The notes under the pieces were generated by a model. It saw only the letters and a list, made by a program, of their open reading frames with translations, was not told the DNA's origin and ran no database searches. From NCBI RefSeq assembly GCF_007859935.1, contig NZ_SJPO01000008.1, forward strand, positions 272,928-336,927: DNA of 64,000 bases, given 5' to 3'. The position numbers were made by a program, and so were the translations under genes. Positions 54,956-63,921 of the stretch are shown in pieces. How positions within the stretch are numbered: the stretch's first letter is position 1; each line of letters opens with the position of its first letter. Source of the stretch: Posidoniimonas polymericola. GTDB lineage: Bacteria; Planctomycetota; Planctomycetia; Pirellulales; Lacipirellulaceae.

Positions 54956-56365
54956 ATGCCCGAAGACGCCGCCCCAGACGAGCCCGCTGTTATCGAGTCG
55001 ACCCCGGCCGGGGACACCGGCGCCGCTGCGCCGGAACTGCCGAAGACGCAGGGCGAGTTCTTCGCCCGCGCGGCAGAGAAGGTCAAGAGCAAGTTCCCCA
55101 CCACGCCGGGCGTGTACCTGTTCCACGACTCGGCCGGGCGGGTGATCTACATCGGCAAGGCGAAGAACCTCCGCGCGCGTGCCGGCAGCTACTTCCTGGC
55201 CGCCGCCGCGGCCGACGCCCGCACCCGCGACCTGGTCCGCGAGGCGCACGACATCGAGTGCGTCGAGTGCGACAGCGAGGTCGACGCGATGCTGATGGAG
55301 GCGCGGCTGATCAAAGACATCCAGCCGAAGTTCAACAAGGAGCTCCGCGACGACAAGTCGTTCCCGTACCTGCAGATCACCACGCACGAAGACTTCCCGC
55401 GGGTCGAGATCACCCGCACGCCGAAGTCGTCGGCGGCCAAGCTGTACGGGCCGTTCACCAGCGTGTACGCGCTGCGCGGCGCGTTGCAGGTGCTGCAGCG
55501 GATCTTCAAGTTCCGCACGTGCAGCCTCGACATCGAAGACGGCGACGAGCGGTGGCGGTGGTTCCGCCCCTGCCTGCTGGCGTCGATCGACCAGTGCACC
55601 GCGCCGTGCAACCTGCGGGTCAGCAAGGAGGACTACCGCCGCGACATCGCGCGGCTCAAGACCTTCCTCGACGGCGGCAAGAAGAAGCTGCTCCGCGAGC
55701 TGCAGGCCGAGATGAAGGAGGCCGCCGCCGAGCTGCGGTTCGAGAAGGCGGCTCGGCTTCGCGACGAGATCACGCTGCTCGAGCGGCTCGACGAGCGGGG
55801 CGACCTCGAGAAGGACGCCCAACCCGAGGTGTTCTACGTCGACCCCAAGAAGGGCCTGGCCGGGCTGCAGAAGGTGCTCAAGCTGCCCGAGCCAATCCGC
55901 GTGATCGAGGGCGTGGACATCGCGCACCTGGCGGGGCAGGAGACGGTCGCCAGCCTGGTGCAGTTCATCGACGGCCTGCCGTTCAAGCCGGGCTACCGCC
56001 GGTACCGCATCCGCGAGGTGCAGGGAATCGACGACTTCGCCAGCATCCGCGAGGTAGTCGCCCGGCGTTTCAAGCGGCTCGAGGAGACCGACCAGGCGTT
56101 CCCCGACCTGCTGCTAGTCGACGGTGGCAAGGGCCAGCTCTCGCGGGCGATGCAGGCGTTCGAGTCGCTCGGCATCGAGCCGCCGACCGTGATCTCGCTC
56201 GCCAAAAAAGAGGAGCTGATCTACCGCCCCGGCGAGAGCGAGCCGATCGAGCTGAGCCGCAACTCGTTCGCCCTGCGGCTGCTGCAGTACGTGCGGGACG
56301 AGTCGCACCGCTTCGCCCAGCACTACCACCACTTGCTGCGGCGGAAGCGGACGCTGGGGGAGTAG
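54956..56365 (+). CDS. uvrC: Excinuclease ABC subunit C, short form
   Basis: 469 residues, ATG at 54956. A ~40-residue N-terminal extension precedes the GIY-YIG nuclease (TTPGVYLFHDSAG, VIYIGKAKNLRARAGSYF). UVR motif (AAAELRFEKAARLRDEI) and the RNase H-like 5'-incision domain (VIEGVDIAHLAGQETVASL, LLLVDGGKGQLSRAM) follow. The protein ends at RRKRTLGE, where full-length UvrC (~600 residues) would continue into the helix-hairpin-helix DNA-binding domain. That domain is absent, with no frameshift visible. It may still incise DNA with UvrB, perhaps with altered specificity. Confidence 0.93.
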   Translation: MPEDAAPDEPAVIESTPAGDTGAAAPELPKTQGEFFARAAEKVKSKFPTTPGVYLFHDSAGRVIYIGKAKNLRARAGSYFLAAAAADARTRDLVREAHDIECVECDSEVDAMLMEARLIKDIQPKFNKELRDDKSFPYLQITTHEDFPRVEITRTPKSSAAKLYGPFTSVYALRGALQVLQRIFKFRTCSLDIEDGDERWRWFRPCLLASIDQCTAPCNLRVSKEDYRRDIARLKTFLDGGKKKLLRELQAEMKEAAAELRFEKAARLRDEITLLERLDERGDLEKDAQPEVFYVDPKKGLAGLQKVLKLPEPIRVIEGVDIAHLAGQETVASLVQFIDGLPFKPGYRRYRIREVQGIDDFASIREVVARRFKRLEETDQAFPDLLLVDGGKGQLSRAMQAFESLGIEPPTVISLAKKEELIYRPGESEPIELSRNSFALRLLQYVRDESHRFAQHYHHLLRRKRTLGE

Positions 56366-56395
56366 GGCAGGAGCAGGCGTGGGGGCAACACTGGA

Positions 56396-56496
56396 GGGTG
56401 CCGGGGGCGCTCCGCGCTAGCGGAAGCCCCCGAGATGTACTCACCCCTGGCCAGTACCTCTCGGGGGCTTCCCTGGCGGGAGCGCCCCCGGCACCC
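56396..56496. repeat. 96-bp hairpin element, copy 2
   Basis: Arms match those of 38911-39006 almost base for base (GTGCCGGGGGCGCTCC... and its complement), but the 25-base loop differs completely. It sits 30 bp after the uvrC stop codon. Confidence 0.85.
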
Positions 56497-56566
56497 GAGA
56501 ACGCCTCTCGGCCGGCGGCCCTTGCCTTCGCGGCCCATTCCGCGGAAGGTAATGGGTCCCCCCGAC

Positions 56567-56592
56567 CGCGGCGAGGCGTAGCTCGCCGGCTC
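56567..56592. repeat. Half-copy of the GCCGGCGAGCTACGCC palindrome
   Basis: Contains only the right-arm sequence GCGAGGCGTAGCTCGCCGGC, just upstream of the epimerase start codon; no left arm is present nearby. Confidence 0.75.
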
Positions 56593-56619
56593 CTTGAAAC
56601 CATTCCCCGCGACTCTTCG

Positions 56620-57636
56620 ATGCTCGCCCTCGTCACCGGCCCCGGCGGATTCCTTGGCCGGTACATTGTCGAACAACTGCTCGCCCGCGGCGATCAGGTA
56701 CGCGGGCTGGCGCGGGGCGACTACCCCGAGCTGGCGGCCGCGGGGGTTGAGATGCACGCCGGCGACCTGGCCGACCGCGAGGCGGTGAACCGCGCCGTGG
56801 AGGGGGTCGACTGCGTGTTTCATGTCGCCGGCAAGGTCGGCGTGTGGGGCCGCTGGTACGACTACTTTCAGTCGAACGTGCAGGGGACGCTCAACCTGCT
56901 CGGCGCATGCCAGGATTCGAATGTCGACCGGATGGTGTTCACCAGCAGCCCGAGCGTCACATTCGACGGGCGGCACCAGAAGAACGTCGACGAGTCGGCG
57001 CCGTACCCTACCAAGTGGCTTGCCCACTACCCGCACTCCAAGGCGATCGCCGAAAACTTCGCGCTGTCGATGAACGGCCAGCCGCTGGCCGACGGGCGGG
57101 AGTTCAAGGTGTGCGCTCTGCGGCCCCACCTGGTGTGGGGGCCGCGGGATCACCACCTCACCGCGCGGCTGATCCAGCGGGCCCGCTCCGGCCAGCTCCG
57201 CCGCGTTGGCGACGGCCACAACCTGGTCGACACGATCTACGTCGAGAACGCCGCCGAGGCGCACCTGCTGGCGGCCGACGCGCTCGCCGAGCCCGACAGC
57301 TCAGTGGCCGGCAGCGCGTACTTCGTCAGCCAGGGCAAGCCGGTCAACTGCTGGGGCTGGATCGACGAGATCCTCGCGCTGGTCGACCTGCCGCCGGTCG
57401 ACAAAGCGGTGTCGGCCCGCAAGGCGGTTGCGGCGGGGCTGACGCTCGAGCGCTGGCACCGGCTGACCCGCAACTGGGAGGAGCCCCGCATGACGCGGTT
57501 CCTGGCCCGGTCGCTCTCGACGCACCATTACTTCAATATCGAGGCCGCCAAGCGGGACTTCGGCTACCTGCCGCGGGTCTCGACCGAAGAGGGCATGCGA
57601 CGGCTCGGGGAGTGGCTGAACCAACCCAGCGGTTAG
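56620..57636 (+). CDS. NAD(P)-dependent extended SDR (3-beta-HSD / OleD-like)
   Basis: 338 residues from ATG 56620; the much longer open frame upstream is the antiparallel shadow of uvrC. Rossmann motif [17 protein letters not shown], the NAD motif HVAGKVG, catalytic Ser in [11 protein letters not shown] and Tyr-x3-Lys in YPHSKA. The sequence layout resembles 3-beta-hydroxysteroid dehydrogenases and OleD, which reduces long-chain keto acids in olefin synthesis. No other ole genes are nearby, so the substrate is open. Confidence 0.88.
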   Translation: MLALVTGPGGFLGRYIVEQLLARGDQVRGLARGDYPELAAAGVEMHAGDLADREAVNRAVEGVDCVFHVAGKVGVWGRWYDYFQSNVQGTLNLLGACQDSNVDRMVFTSSPSVTFDGRHQKNVDESAPYPTKWLAHYPHSKAIAENFALSMNGQPLADGREFKVCALRPHLVWGPRDHHLTARLIQRARSGQLRRVGDGHNLVDTIYVENAAEAHLLAADALAEPDSSVAGSAYFVSQGKPVNCWGWIDEILALVDLPPVDKAVSARKAVAAGLTLERWHRLTRNWEEPRMTRFLARSLSTHHYFNIEAAKRDFGYLPRVSTEEGMRRLGEWLNQPSG

Positions 57637-57646
57637 TCCTGCGGTA

Positions 57647-57710
57647 GCCCACCCCGCCAGGGGTGGGACTAGCCCGGCAGCAGGATTGTCCCACTCCTGG
57701 CGGGGTGGGC
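57647..57710. repeat. Intergenic inverted repeat before aspS
   Basis: GCCCACCCCGCCAGGGGTGG... (57647-57669) pairs with 57688-57710 apart from one base. No T-tract follows, so it is more likely a repeat than a terminator, although a hairpin in mRNA would still form. Confidence 0.7.
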
Positions 57711-57850
57711 TGTGCTATGGCGGCACTTTCCCTGGGAAGACTCCCTCACTTTCCGGCCCCCGCCGGCGCAAGTACAATCAGCGATTCGCTTTAACCGATC
57801 CGGGGGAGCCTCCATTCCCCTTTCGCCTTTCCCCCTTCCCATTTCTGACG

Positions 57851-59653
57851 ATGCTCCGCACGCACACCTGTGGTGAACTCCGTGAATCCGACGCCGGCTC
57901 GGTCGTGACCCTCTGCGGCTGGGTCGACAGCTACCGCGACCACGGGGGCGGCCTGTTCGTGGACCTCCGCGACCGGTACGGCCTGACGCAGATTGCGTTC
58001 AACCCGCCCGACACGCCCGAGGCGTTCATCGAGGCCTCCAAGGACCTGCGCGCAGAATTTGTGATCCAGGTTACCGGCAACGTCGCGGCCCGGCCCGAGG
58101 GGCAGCACAACCCGAAGCTCGCCACCGGCGACATCGAGCTCCGCGCCACCGAGTTCAAGCTGCTCAACAAGGCCAAGACCCCGCCGGTCTCGCCGTCGGC
58201 CAAGGTGACCGACCTGCCGGGCGAGGAGCTGCGGCTCGAGCACCGCTTCCTCGACTTGCGTCGGCCGGTGATGCAGCGCGCCATGATGCTCCGCGACAAG
58301 CTCACCAAGCGGATGCGCGACTACTTCGAAGAGCACGGCTTCATCGACATCGAGACCCCGATCCTCGGCCGCAGCACGCCGGAGGGGGCCCGCGACTACC
58401 TGGTCCCCTCGCGGGTGCACCACGGCCACTTCTACGCGCTGCCGCAGTCGCCGCAGTTGTACAAGCAGGTCCTGATGATGGCCGGCTACGACCGCTACGT
58501 GCAGGTCGCCCGCTGCTTCCGCGACGAGGACCTCCGCGCCGACCGGCAGCCGGAGTTCACCCAGGTCGACCTCGAGATGGCCTTTGTCGAGCAGGAAGAC
58601 ATCACCGGCATGATCGACGGCTTGGTCGAGAAGCTCGCCAAGGAGGTCCTCGACATCGACGTCCAGCTGCCGCTGCCCTGCATGACCTACGACGAGGCGA
58701 TGACCCGCTTCGGGCACGACGCGCCCGACCTGCGGTTCGGCCTCGAGATTGTCGACCTGACCGACATCGCCCCCCAGAGCGACTTCGGCGTGTTCAAGTC
58801 GGTGGTCGAGTCGGGCGGCCACGTCCGGGCGATCTGCGTCAAGAAGGGCGCCGAACACTACAGCCGCCGCGGCATCGACGCGCTGACCGAGTTCGTCAAG
58901 GGCTTCGGCGCGAAGGGCCTCGCCTGGTTCCGCGGGGAGAAGGGCCCAGAAGGCAACCCCGTGCTGAACAGCAACATCGCCAAGTTCTTCTCCGACGAGC
59001 TGCTGGCCGAGATGGGCGAGCGGCTCGGCGCCGAGGAGGGCGACCTGATCCTGTTCTCCGCCGACAAGTGGCTCGGCACCTGCAAGGTGCTGCACGCGCT
59101 GCGGACCAAGATCGGTGAGGAGATGAAGCTGTACGACCCGAAGGACATGCACTTCAGCTGGGTCGTCGAGTTCCCGATGTTCGAGCGGGCCGAGGACGCC
59201 GACAACCCCCAGGCCGAGGGCAAGTGGTCCGCCATGCACCACCCGTTCACGGCGCCGCTGCCCGAGCACCTGGAGTTCCTCGAGTCCGACCCGGAGAAGT
59301 GCCGCGCCCAGGCATACGACCTAGTGATCAACGGCTCGGAGGCAGGCGGCGGCACCATCCGGATCCACGACGCCGAGACCCAGAGCAAGGTCTTCACGCT
59401 GCTGGGCATCGACAAGGAAACGGCCCAGGACCGCTTCGGCTTCCTGCTCGAGGCCCTGCAGTACGGCGCGCCCCCGCACGGCGGCATCGCGTTGGGCCTG
59501 GACCGGATGGTGATGCTGTTCGGCGGCATCGACAACATCCGCGACGTCATCGCCTTCCCGAAGACCCAGAAGGCGTCGGACCTGATGACCGGCGCACCGG
59601 GCACAGTCGACGCGCGTCAGCTGAAGGAGCTGGCGGTGAAGGTGGATATGTAG
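57851..59653 (+). CDS. aspS: Aspartyl-tRNA synthetase
   Basis: 600 residues from ATG 57851 (the frame opens at 57686). N-terminal OB fold ([22 protein letters not shown]), class II motif 2 ([16 protein letters not shown]), the bacterial-type GAD insertion domain (about residues 290-410), and motif 3 ([15 protein letters not shown]). Bacterial length. Whether it is discriminating or also charges tRNA-Asn cannot be decided by eye, but an asnS in the same window makes a discriminating role likely. Confidence 0.97.
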   Translation: MLRTHTCGELRESDAGSVVTLCGWVDSYRDHGGGLFVDLRDRYGLTQIAFNPPDTPEAFIEASKDLRAEFVIQVTGNVAARPEGQHNPKLATGDIELRATEFKLLNKAKTPPVSPSAKVTDLPGEELRLEHRFLDLRRPVMQRAMMLRDKLTKRMRDYFEEHGFIDIETPILGRSTPEGARDYLVPSRVHHGHFYALPQSPQLYKQVLMMAGYDRYVQVARCFRDEDLRADRQPEFTQVDLEMAFVEQEDITGMIDGLVEKLAKEVLDIDVQLPLPCMTYDEAMTRFGHDAPDLRFGLEIVDLTDIAPQSDFGVFKSVVESGGHVRAICVKKGAEHYSRRGIDALTEFVKGFGAKGLAWFRGEKGPEGNPVLNSNIAKFFSDELLAEMGERLGAEEGDLILFSADKWLGTCKVLHALRTKIGEEMKLYDPKDMHFSWVVEFPMFERAEDADNPQAEGKWSAMHHPFTAPLPEHLEFLESDPEKCRAQAYDLVINGSEAGGGTIRIHDAETQSKVFTLLGIDKETAQDRFGFLLEALQYGAPPHGGIALGLDRMVMLFGGIDNIRDVIAFPKTQKASDLMTGAPGTVDARQLKELAVKVDM

Positions 59654-59701
59654 GGGGCAGTAGGTTTGCCTTGCGGCTAGTCGCGGTGGTATACTGCCGG
59701 T

Positions 59702-59959
59702 ATGGACGAGCAAGTCGACGCGATCTACGAAAACGGCATTCTGCGGCCGAGCACGCCGCTGAACCTGCCTGAGGGTGCGCACGTCCGGGTAGTCATCGGC
59801 CGGGCCACGGATGAGGCCGATGCTACAGGCGAATCGCCATCGCCGCAGAGCGACCTTTGGCAGATCGCCGACGAGACTCCGCAGCCGGCGGATGCCCAGC
59901 AATGGTCCTCCGCAGATCACGATGAGCTGCTGTACGGCGATCCCGATGGGCCAGCGTAG
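59702..59959 (+). CDS. DUF104-type antitoxin
   Basis: 85 residues, ATG at 59702. The opening VDAIYENGILRPSTPLNLPEGAHVRVVI is the DUF104 (AF2212-like) antitoxin motif. An acidic C-terminal tail follows (DHDELLYGDPDGP) that would normally bind and block a PIN-domain toxin. Its stop TAG is followed directly by ATG (TAGATG), the usual coupling to a toxin gene, but the toxin frame is broken (next feature). Confidence 0.85.
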   Translation: MDEQVDAIYENGILRPSTPLNLPEGAHVRVVIGRATDEADATGESPSPQSDLWQIADETPQPADAQQWSSADHDELLYGDPDGPA

Positions 59960-60117
59960 ATGGGGCGACCTCTGTTGCCGCCGCCAATTGGTTTAGCGCC
60001 CTCGTGCGGAACGTGCCGCGGCGCCTCAAGTGCTGCACGCTCCTTGCCTCGCTTGCCGGTAGTGCACGGACCACGAACTTTGTCTTCGAAAAATTGGGTG
60101 AGGCGGCCGCCTACTAG
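59960..60117 (+). pseudogene. Decayed PIN-domain (VapC-like) toxin
   Basis: Reading starts at ATG 59960 in one frame and continues, after an apparent one-base loss near 59976, in the frame ending at TAG 60117. The second frame reads ANWFSALVRNVPRRLKCCTL, LASLAGS and then TTNFVFEKLGEAAAY. This follows the pattern of VapC N-termini (D-x-N-W-F-x-A-L-V...TTNFVLLEL), with the first catalytic Asp replaced and only about 50 of ~140 residues left. It should be inactive. Confidence 0.6.
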
Positions 60118-60293
60118 GGGTATCGCGAAAGTTCTCGCAGAATGAACCTATTCTGGTCCCAGGGATCTATCAGTAGCGGCCTATTGCTTAACCTGATAAT
60201 TGGATCTAGATCGGCTCGGCAGCGGCGACTTCGCTATTAACTGGGAGTCGACCTTTCTATTTCTTGGAAGTCCGCGTCGGTTAGGAAATGGCC
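60118..60293. other. Remainder of the gap after the toxin remnant
   Basis: 176 bp that become noticeably AT-richer towards the next gene. No further toxin-like sequence, hairpin or promoter was recognised. Confidence 0.45.
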
Positions 60294-61166
60294 ATGAAAA
60301 TCTACGTACCGCCAAGGATTCCGAAGCGAAGCCGCCCCGACGAACTTAAGAACGTTATCGAGAAACTGGAGGCCGCTGGAATCAAAGTCGCTTCAACTTC
60401 CAGGATTGGAGATATCCAACGACTCTTCGCGAATGGAAAAGGAAGAGTCGATCCTGATGATCCTCGTTTCGAACGTGCGATTGAGAGTGTACGCGACCTT
60501 CAATCTCTTAGCTTCATTCTGGACCAACACGACCTTAACGCAGCCGACCCTGCATTCAAACGACTTCTGTCCAGCGTTGTGAAAGATTCGGATCTTCCAC
60601 AAAAGGATCGCGTCAATTCTAGGGGACGCGACGCTGTTTTCGAACTCCATGTTGGCGGGGCTTGCATCGCGGCTTCGTTCGATGACGTTCGCTATGAGGA
60701 GCCAGACATTACGTTCGGTTTGGATGGAGTACGATACGGAATGGCCGCAATGCGAGTAAAGAGTGAAGCAAGTGTGAGCAAACGCGTGCGGGACGGCGTG
60801 CGCCAGGTGAAGAAATCAGGACTGCATGGTGTTGTAGTTCTCGATACCGCCTTGGCGTTCAATCCACAGAATCGGATTTTCCCGAAACCGGTATCTGATC
60901 GAGAGTTCATCACTGGCTATCGACGCGTATTAGCCGATAAGTGGAAGGTTTTAGACCCCATACTACGACCTCTTTTGAATCATCGCCTAGTGTTGGGGTT
61001 GATAGCGCACGACCATATGGTGCGACAGAAGTTGGACGGAGAGTGGTACTGGCAAAGAATGTCAGGTGAGCTGTTTCCGCCTGACCAACTGGACGATGAC
61101 AAAGCAACGTTCGAGCGCATATTGAGATTCTACAATATGGGTCAGCCAAACCATTTCTACGGGTAG
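60294..61166 (+). CDS. AT-richer orphan, possibly a PD-(D/E)XK-like nuclease with altered active site
   Basis: 290 residues from ATG 60294, which has AGGAA seven bases upstream; ATG 60288 is also in frame. The gene is clearly less GC-rich and has different codon use from its neighbours, a sign of transfer. A possible restriction-endonuclease-like core reads AVFELHVGG, then EEPDITFGLDGVRYGMAAMRVKS and a helix with GVRQVKKSGLHGVVVLD. In related-looking proteins the strand after the PD motif ends in ACKR; here it reads AAMR, so a catalytic Lys may be lost. The assignment is tentative; it could equally be an unrelated fold. Confidence 0.6.
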   Translation: MKIYVPPRIPKRSRPDELKNVIEKLEAAGIKVASTSRIGDIQRLFANGKGRVDPDDPRFERAIESVRDLQSLSFILDQHDLNAADPAFKRLLSSVVKDSDLPQKDRVNSRGRDAVFELHVGGACIAASFDDVRYEEPDITFGLDGVRYGMAAMRVKSEASVSKRVRDGVRQVKKSGLHGVVVLDTALAFNPQNRIFPKPVSDREFITGYRRVLADKWKVLDPILRPLLNHRLVLGLIAHDHMVRQKLDGEWYWQRMSGELFPPDQLDDDKATFERILRFYNMGQPNHFYG

Positions 61167-61292
61167 CCGTTAAGCGGCACTGGACTGGGCGGGCGCTCGA
61201 GGAAAGGTCTGGGGCAGGTTCAGCGCGCTGGCGATCCTTCCGAAGAACCAGCAACCGCCGCTCGGTAGCGGCGACCAGCTATTAGCCCCCAT

Positions 61293-62297
61293 CTACTCCC
61301 CGGCCTTCAGCACCACCCGGTACCGCGCCTCGCCCGACTCGAGCCGCGCCATGGCCTCGTTGATCTGGCTCATCGGGTACTGCTCGGTCAGCGGTTTGAT
61401 GTCGTGGCGGGCGCAGAACTCGAGCATCTCCTTGGCGCGGACGATTGCGCCGGTTGGCGACGCGCTGATTGATTTTTGGCCGGCGATCAGCGGGAACACG
61501 GTCGCCTCGATCTTCTCGGCGGCGCCGACCAGGTGCAGCGTGCCGCCCGGGCGGAGGGTGTTGATATAGGCATCCCAGTCCAGGGACGCGTTGACGGTCA
61601 CCAGCACCATGTCGTAGGAGCCGGCGGCCGACTTGAGCGCCTGCTCGTCACGCGAGTTGAGGAAGTGGTGGGCGCCCAGCTGGCGGGCCTCGTCCTCCTT
61701 CTCCGGCGAGGTGCTGAACGCGGTCACCTCGCAGCCCCACGCGTTGGCGAACTGCAACGCCATATGCCCCAGGCCGCCAATGCCGACGACCGCCACGCGG
61801 GCGGTCGGGGCGATGTCGTTCTCAACTAGCGGGTTGAACACCGTCAGCCCACCGCAGAACAGCGGCCCGCAGTCGACCGACGAGACGCCCTCGGGGATCG
61901 GCAGGCACCACGCGGCCTGCGCCCTGACGCGGTCGGCGAAGCCGCCGTGGCGGCCGACGATGGTCCCCTCGGCGTCGGGGCAGCGGTTCTGGTAGCCCGA
62001 CAGGCACTGGTCGCACCGCAGGCAGGAGCCCGACGTCCAGCCGACGCCGACCCGCTGGCCGACCTCGAGCCCACGCACGCGGTCGCCTACCGCGGCGACG
62101 CGGCCGGCAACCTCGTGCCCGCCGACAAACGGGTATTGGGAGATGCCCCAGTCGTTCTTCTTCATGCTGAGATCGCTGTGGCAGACGCCGCAGAACTCGA
62201 CCTCGACTTCGACATGGTCGGCCGCGAGCTCACCGGGGTCATACTCGAATGGCTCGAAGTCGGCTTCGGGAGCAGACGCGGCGTAGGCGTGGATCAT
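61293..62297 (-). CDS. Zinc-dependent alcohol dehydrogenase (NADP, YahK/AdhC-like)
   Basis: 334 residues from ATG 62297; TTG 62315 is in frame. Catalytic zinc ligands in CGVCHSD, GGHEVAGRV and the later Cys; structural zinc from four Cys in CLRCDQC and YQNRC. Coenzyme motif VVGIGGLGHMALQ. The sequence resembles cinnamyl-alcohol-type and YahK aldehyde reductases, which use NADPH. Likely reduces aldehydes. Single gene. Confidence 0.94.
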   Translation of the reverse strand: MIHAYAASAPEADFEPFEYDPGELAADHVEVEVEFCGVCHSDLSMKKNDWGISQYPFVGGHEVAGRVAAVGDRVRGLEVGQRVGVGWTSGSCLRCDQCLSGYQNRCPDAEGTIVGRHGGFADRVRAQAAWCLPIPEGVSSVDCGPLFCGGLTVFNPLVENDIAPTARVAVVGIGGLGHMALQFANAWGCEVTAFSTSPEKEDEARQLGAHHFLNSRDEQALKSAAGSYDMVLVTVNASLDWDAYINTLRPGGTLHLVGAAEKIEATVFPLIAGQKSISASPTGAIVRAKEMLEFCARHDIKPLTEQYPMSQINEAMARLESGEARYRVVLKAGE

Positions 62298-62732
62298 TCG
62301 GAGATCTCTCGGCAAAGGTTTGGGGCAGGGAGTCGGAGCCGTTCAGCCGTCGATTATGCAGGCGCTAGAGGCGTCCGTGCTAGGCTCGGCATCGCATGCT
62401 ACTGTCGAGGCAAGGTTAGGGGACGGGCCGGTCGGTTCAGAAGTCCCCGGGGCTGTGCCTTCCGCTGTCCTGACGCGGCGGGCGACCTGGTTCCCAATCC
62501 GACCGCTGCAGCTCTGCGACGGCTTCGTCGGACGGTCGCCGGGCCGTTGAGCGGTTAACCGAGGGAGAATTCTCTACCGGTTGCGCAAGCGGCTCTTTAC
62601 CTCGCGCAGAAGTCGTTGCGCAACAACTTGTTTGGTTGACGGCCACCGGGAAGCCGAACACGATCAACCGAAGCGCTGCCGCCGGTTTGCGGCGTGTCGA
62701 TACAGGCGATCGAACACCTAAGGAGCGACCTC
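62298..62732. other. Intergenic region with twin TTGCGCAA palindromes
   Basis: 435 bp between two divergent genes. TTGCGCAA occurs at 62581-62588 and again at 62616-62623, 110-150 bp before the PEP-CTERM gene, possibly regulator sites. Nothing else is recognisable. Confidence 0.4.
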
Positions 62733-63626
62733 ATGACTCGGACTCTACCTGTGCTCGCGGCCACCGCGGCCGCGGCGACCCTGTTTGCTGCTGCGGCAAA
62801 CGCAGCACTCTTCTCAGACGACTTCAACGACGGCGCCGCCGGGACCCGGTGGTCGATCGTCAGCCAGCAAGAGGGCGAAGTTGGTCCCGATGGCAGCGTT
62901 GACTTCGCCTTCGATTACAGCACGCTGGGCATCGCCAACCCCAGCGGCGGCACGGACACCACCGGCGTGTTCGTGCAGGTCAACAAAGTCGACGACGGCC
63001 CCGTCAACGAGGGCGAGTCCTACGCCATCTACCCCACCGGCATGAGCTTCTCGGGCAACTACACCCTGCTGGCCGACATGTTTGTCTACAACGACGGCGG
63101 TGGCGGATCGACCGAGCACGGCATGGCCGGCCTGTTCCTCGACAACAACGCCCCAGTCGCCCCTTACGAATTCGGCGCTTCCGGCGGGCCGCTCGCGTGG
63201 GTCTACTCCGGCGAAGGCGGCGACGGCACCGGCGACCTCGGCATTTACGCCGAGGGCAACGCTACCAGCACGGGGTACACCGGCCTTGGCGACTACGCCG
63301 ACCAGCCGGTCCTCCCGGCAGGCTTCGACGCCTCCGCTGGGCCAGCATCGACCAACCCGCGTGGCTCGTGGGTAAAGGTCGGCGTTCGCGTCAACGGTGA
63401 CCTTGTTAGTTACATGCTCAATGGCGTCGTGATGGACACCTACGACAACAGCGGCGGGTTCTACAGCGGCGGCAACATCCTGCTGGGCGGCATGGACGTC
63501 TTCAACTCGGCGAACGGCGCCAACGGCGTCATCATCGACAACGTGGTAGTTACGCCCGAGCCGGCCAGCGTCGCGCTGGCGCTGCTCGGCTGCCTAACCG
63601 CCGTGGGGCGCAAGCGTCGCCGCTAG
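62733..63626 (+). CDS. PEP-CTERM sorting-domain secreted protein
   Basis: 297 residues from ATG 62733 (AGGAG eight bases upstream; the frame opens at 62694). A signal peptide (LPVLAATAAAATLFAAAANA) is followed by a Gly/Asp-rich beta region resembling a concanavalin-like lectin fold (ALFSDDFNDGAAGTRWSIV). The C-terminal PEP-CTERM signal reads TPEPASVALALLGCL with the basic end GRKRRR. It would be exported, cut by an exosortase-type enzyme and attached to the cell surface or matrix. Confidence 0.9.
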   Translation: MTRTLPVLAATAAAATLFAAAANAALFSDDFNDGAAGTRWSIVSQQEGEVGPDGSVDFAFDYSTLGIANPSGGTDTTGVFVQVNKVDDGPVNEGESYAIYPTGMSFSGNYTLLADMFVYNDGGGGSTEHGMAGLFLDNNAPVAPYEFGASGGPLAWVYSGEGGDGTGDLGIYAEGNATSTGYTGLGDYADQPVLPAGFDASAGPASTNPRGSWVKVGVRVNGDLVSYMLNGVVMDTYDNSGGFYSGGNILLGGMDVFNSANGANGVIIDNVVVTPEPASVALALLGCLTAVGRKRRR

Positions 63627-63650
63627 GCGTTGCTGAGTTCATTCGCGTAA

Positions 63651-63687
63651 AAGAGCCTCCCTGAGCACGCTTGCCAGGGGGGCTCTT
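63651..63687 (+). terminator. Rho-independent terminator after the PEP-CTERM gene
   Basis: AAGAGCCTCCCTG (63651-63663) pairs with CAGGGGGGCTCTT (63675-63687) with one G-T pair, followed by GTTGTTT. It lies 24 bp after the stop codon. Confidence 0.82.
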
Positions 63688-63705
63688 GTTGTTTGAGGGA
63701 GTTTG

Positions 63706-63921
63706 CTAGGCAGGCGTCTGCACGCGTCGGTAGACCGCCTCGACGATACTGTACACGCCGTAGCAGAACAGCCCCGCGGCGACCGCGGCCATCAGCCACG
63801 GGCCGTACGCCTGGGCTCGGATCCAGTGGAGCGCTTCGGGCAGGCCGCCGGCCTTCTCGGGGTTGGTGGTCACCGCGGCGTAGACAATGAAGCCGCCGAT
63901 GATGGCGAACACCACGCCACG
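63706..63921 (-). pseudogene. C-terminal fragment of a DUF1206 membrane protein
   Basis: The frame reads RGVVFAIIGGFIVYAAVTTN, then a long helix pair ending FCYGVYSIVEAVYRRVQTPA, which is the last repeat of the DUF1206 (three hydrophobic hairpin) family. Upstream on this strand, at 63922-63924, there is an in-frame TAA and the sequence changes character. The earlier repeats that a full-length member (~270 residues) needs are missing here, so the gene looks truncated at its 5' end. A GTG at 63915 could start a 69-residue remnant, without a clear ribosome-binding site. Confidence 0.65.

Noticed and set aside
54850..56619. Long plus-strand frame upstream of the epimerase start
   Set aside because: It overlaps uvrC in another frame and gives an Arg/Ala-rich product without motifs; only the part from ATG 56620 matches a family.
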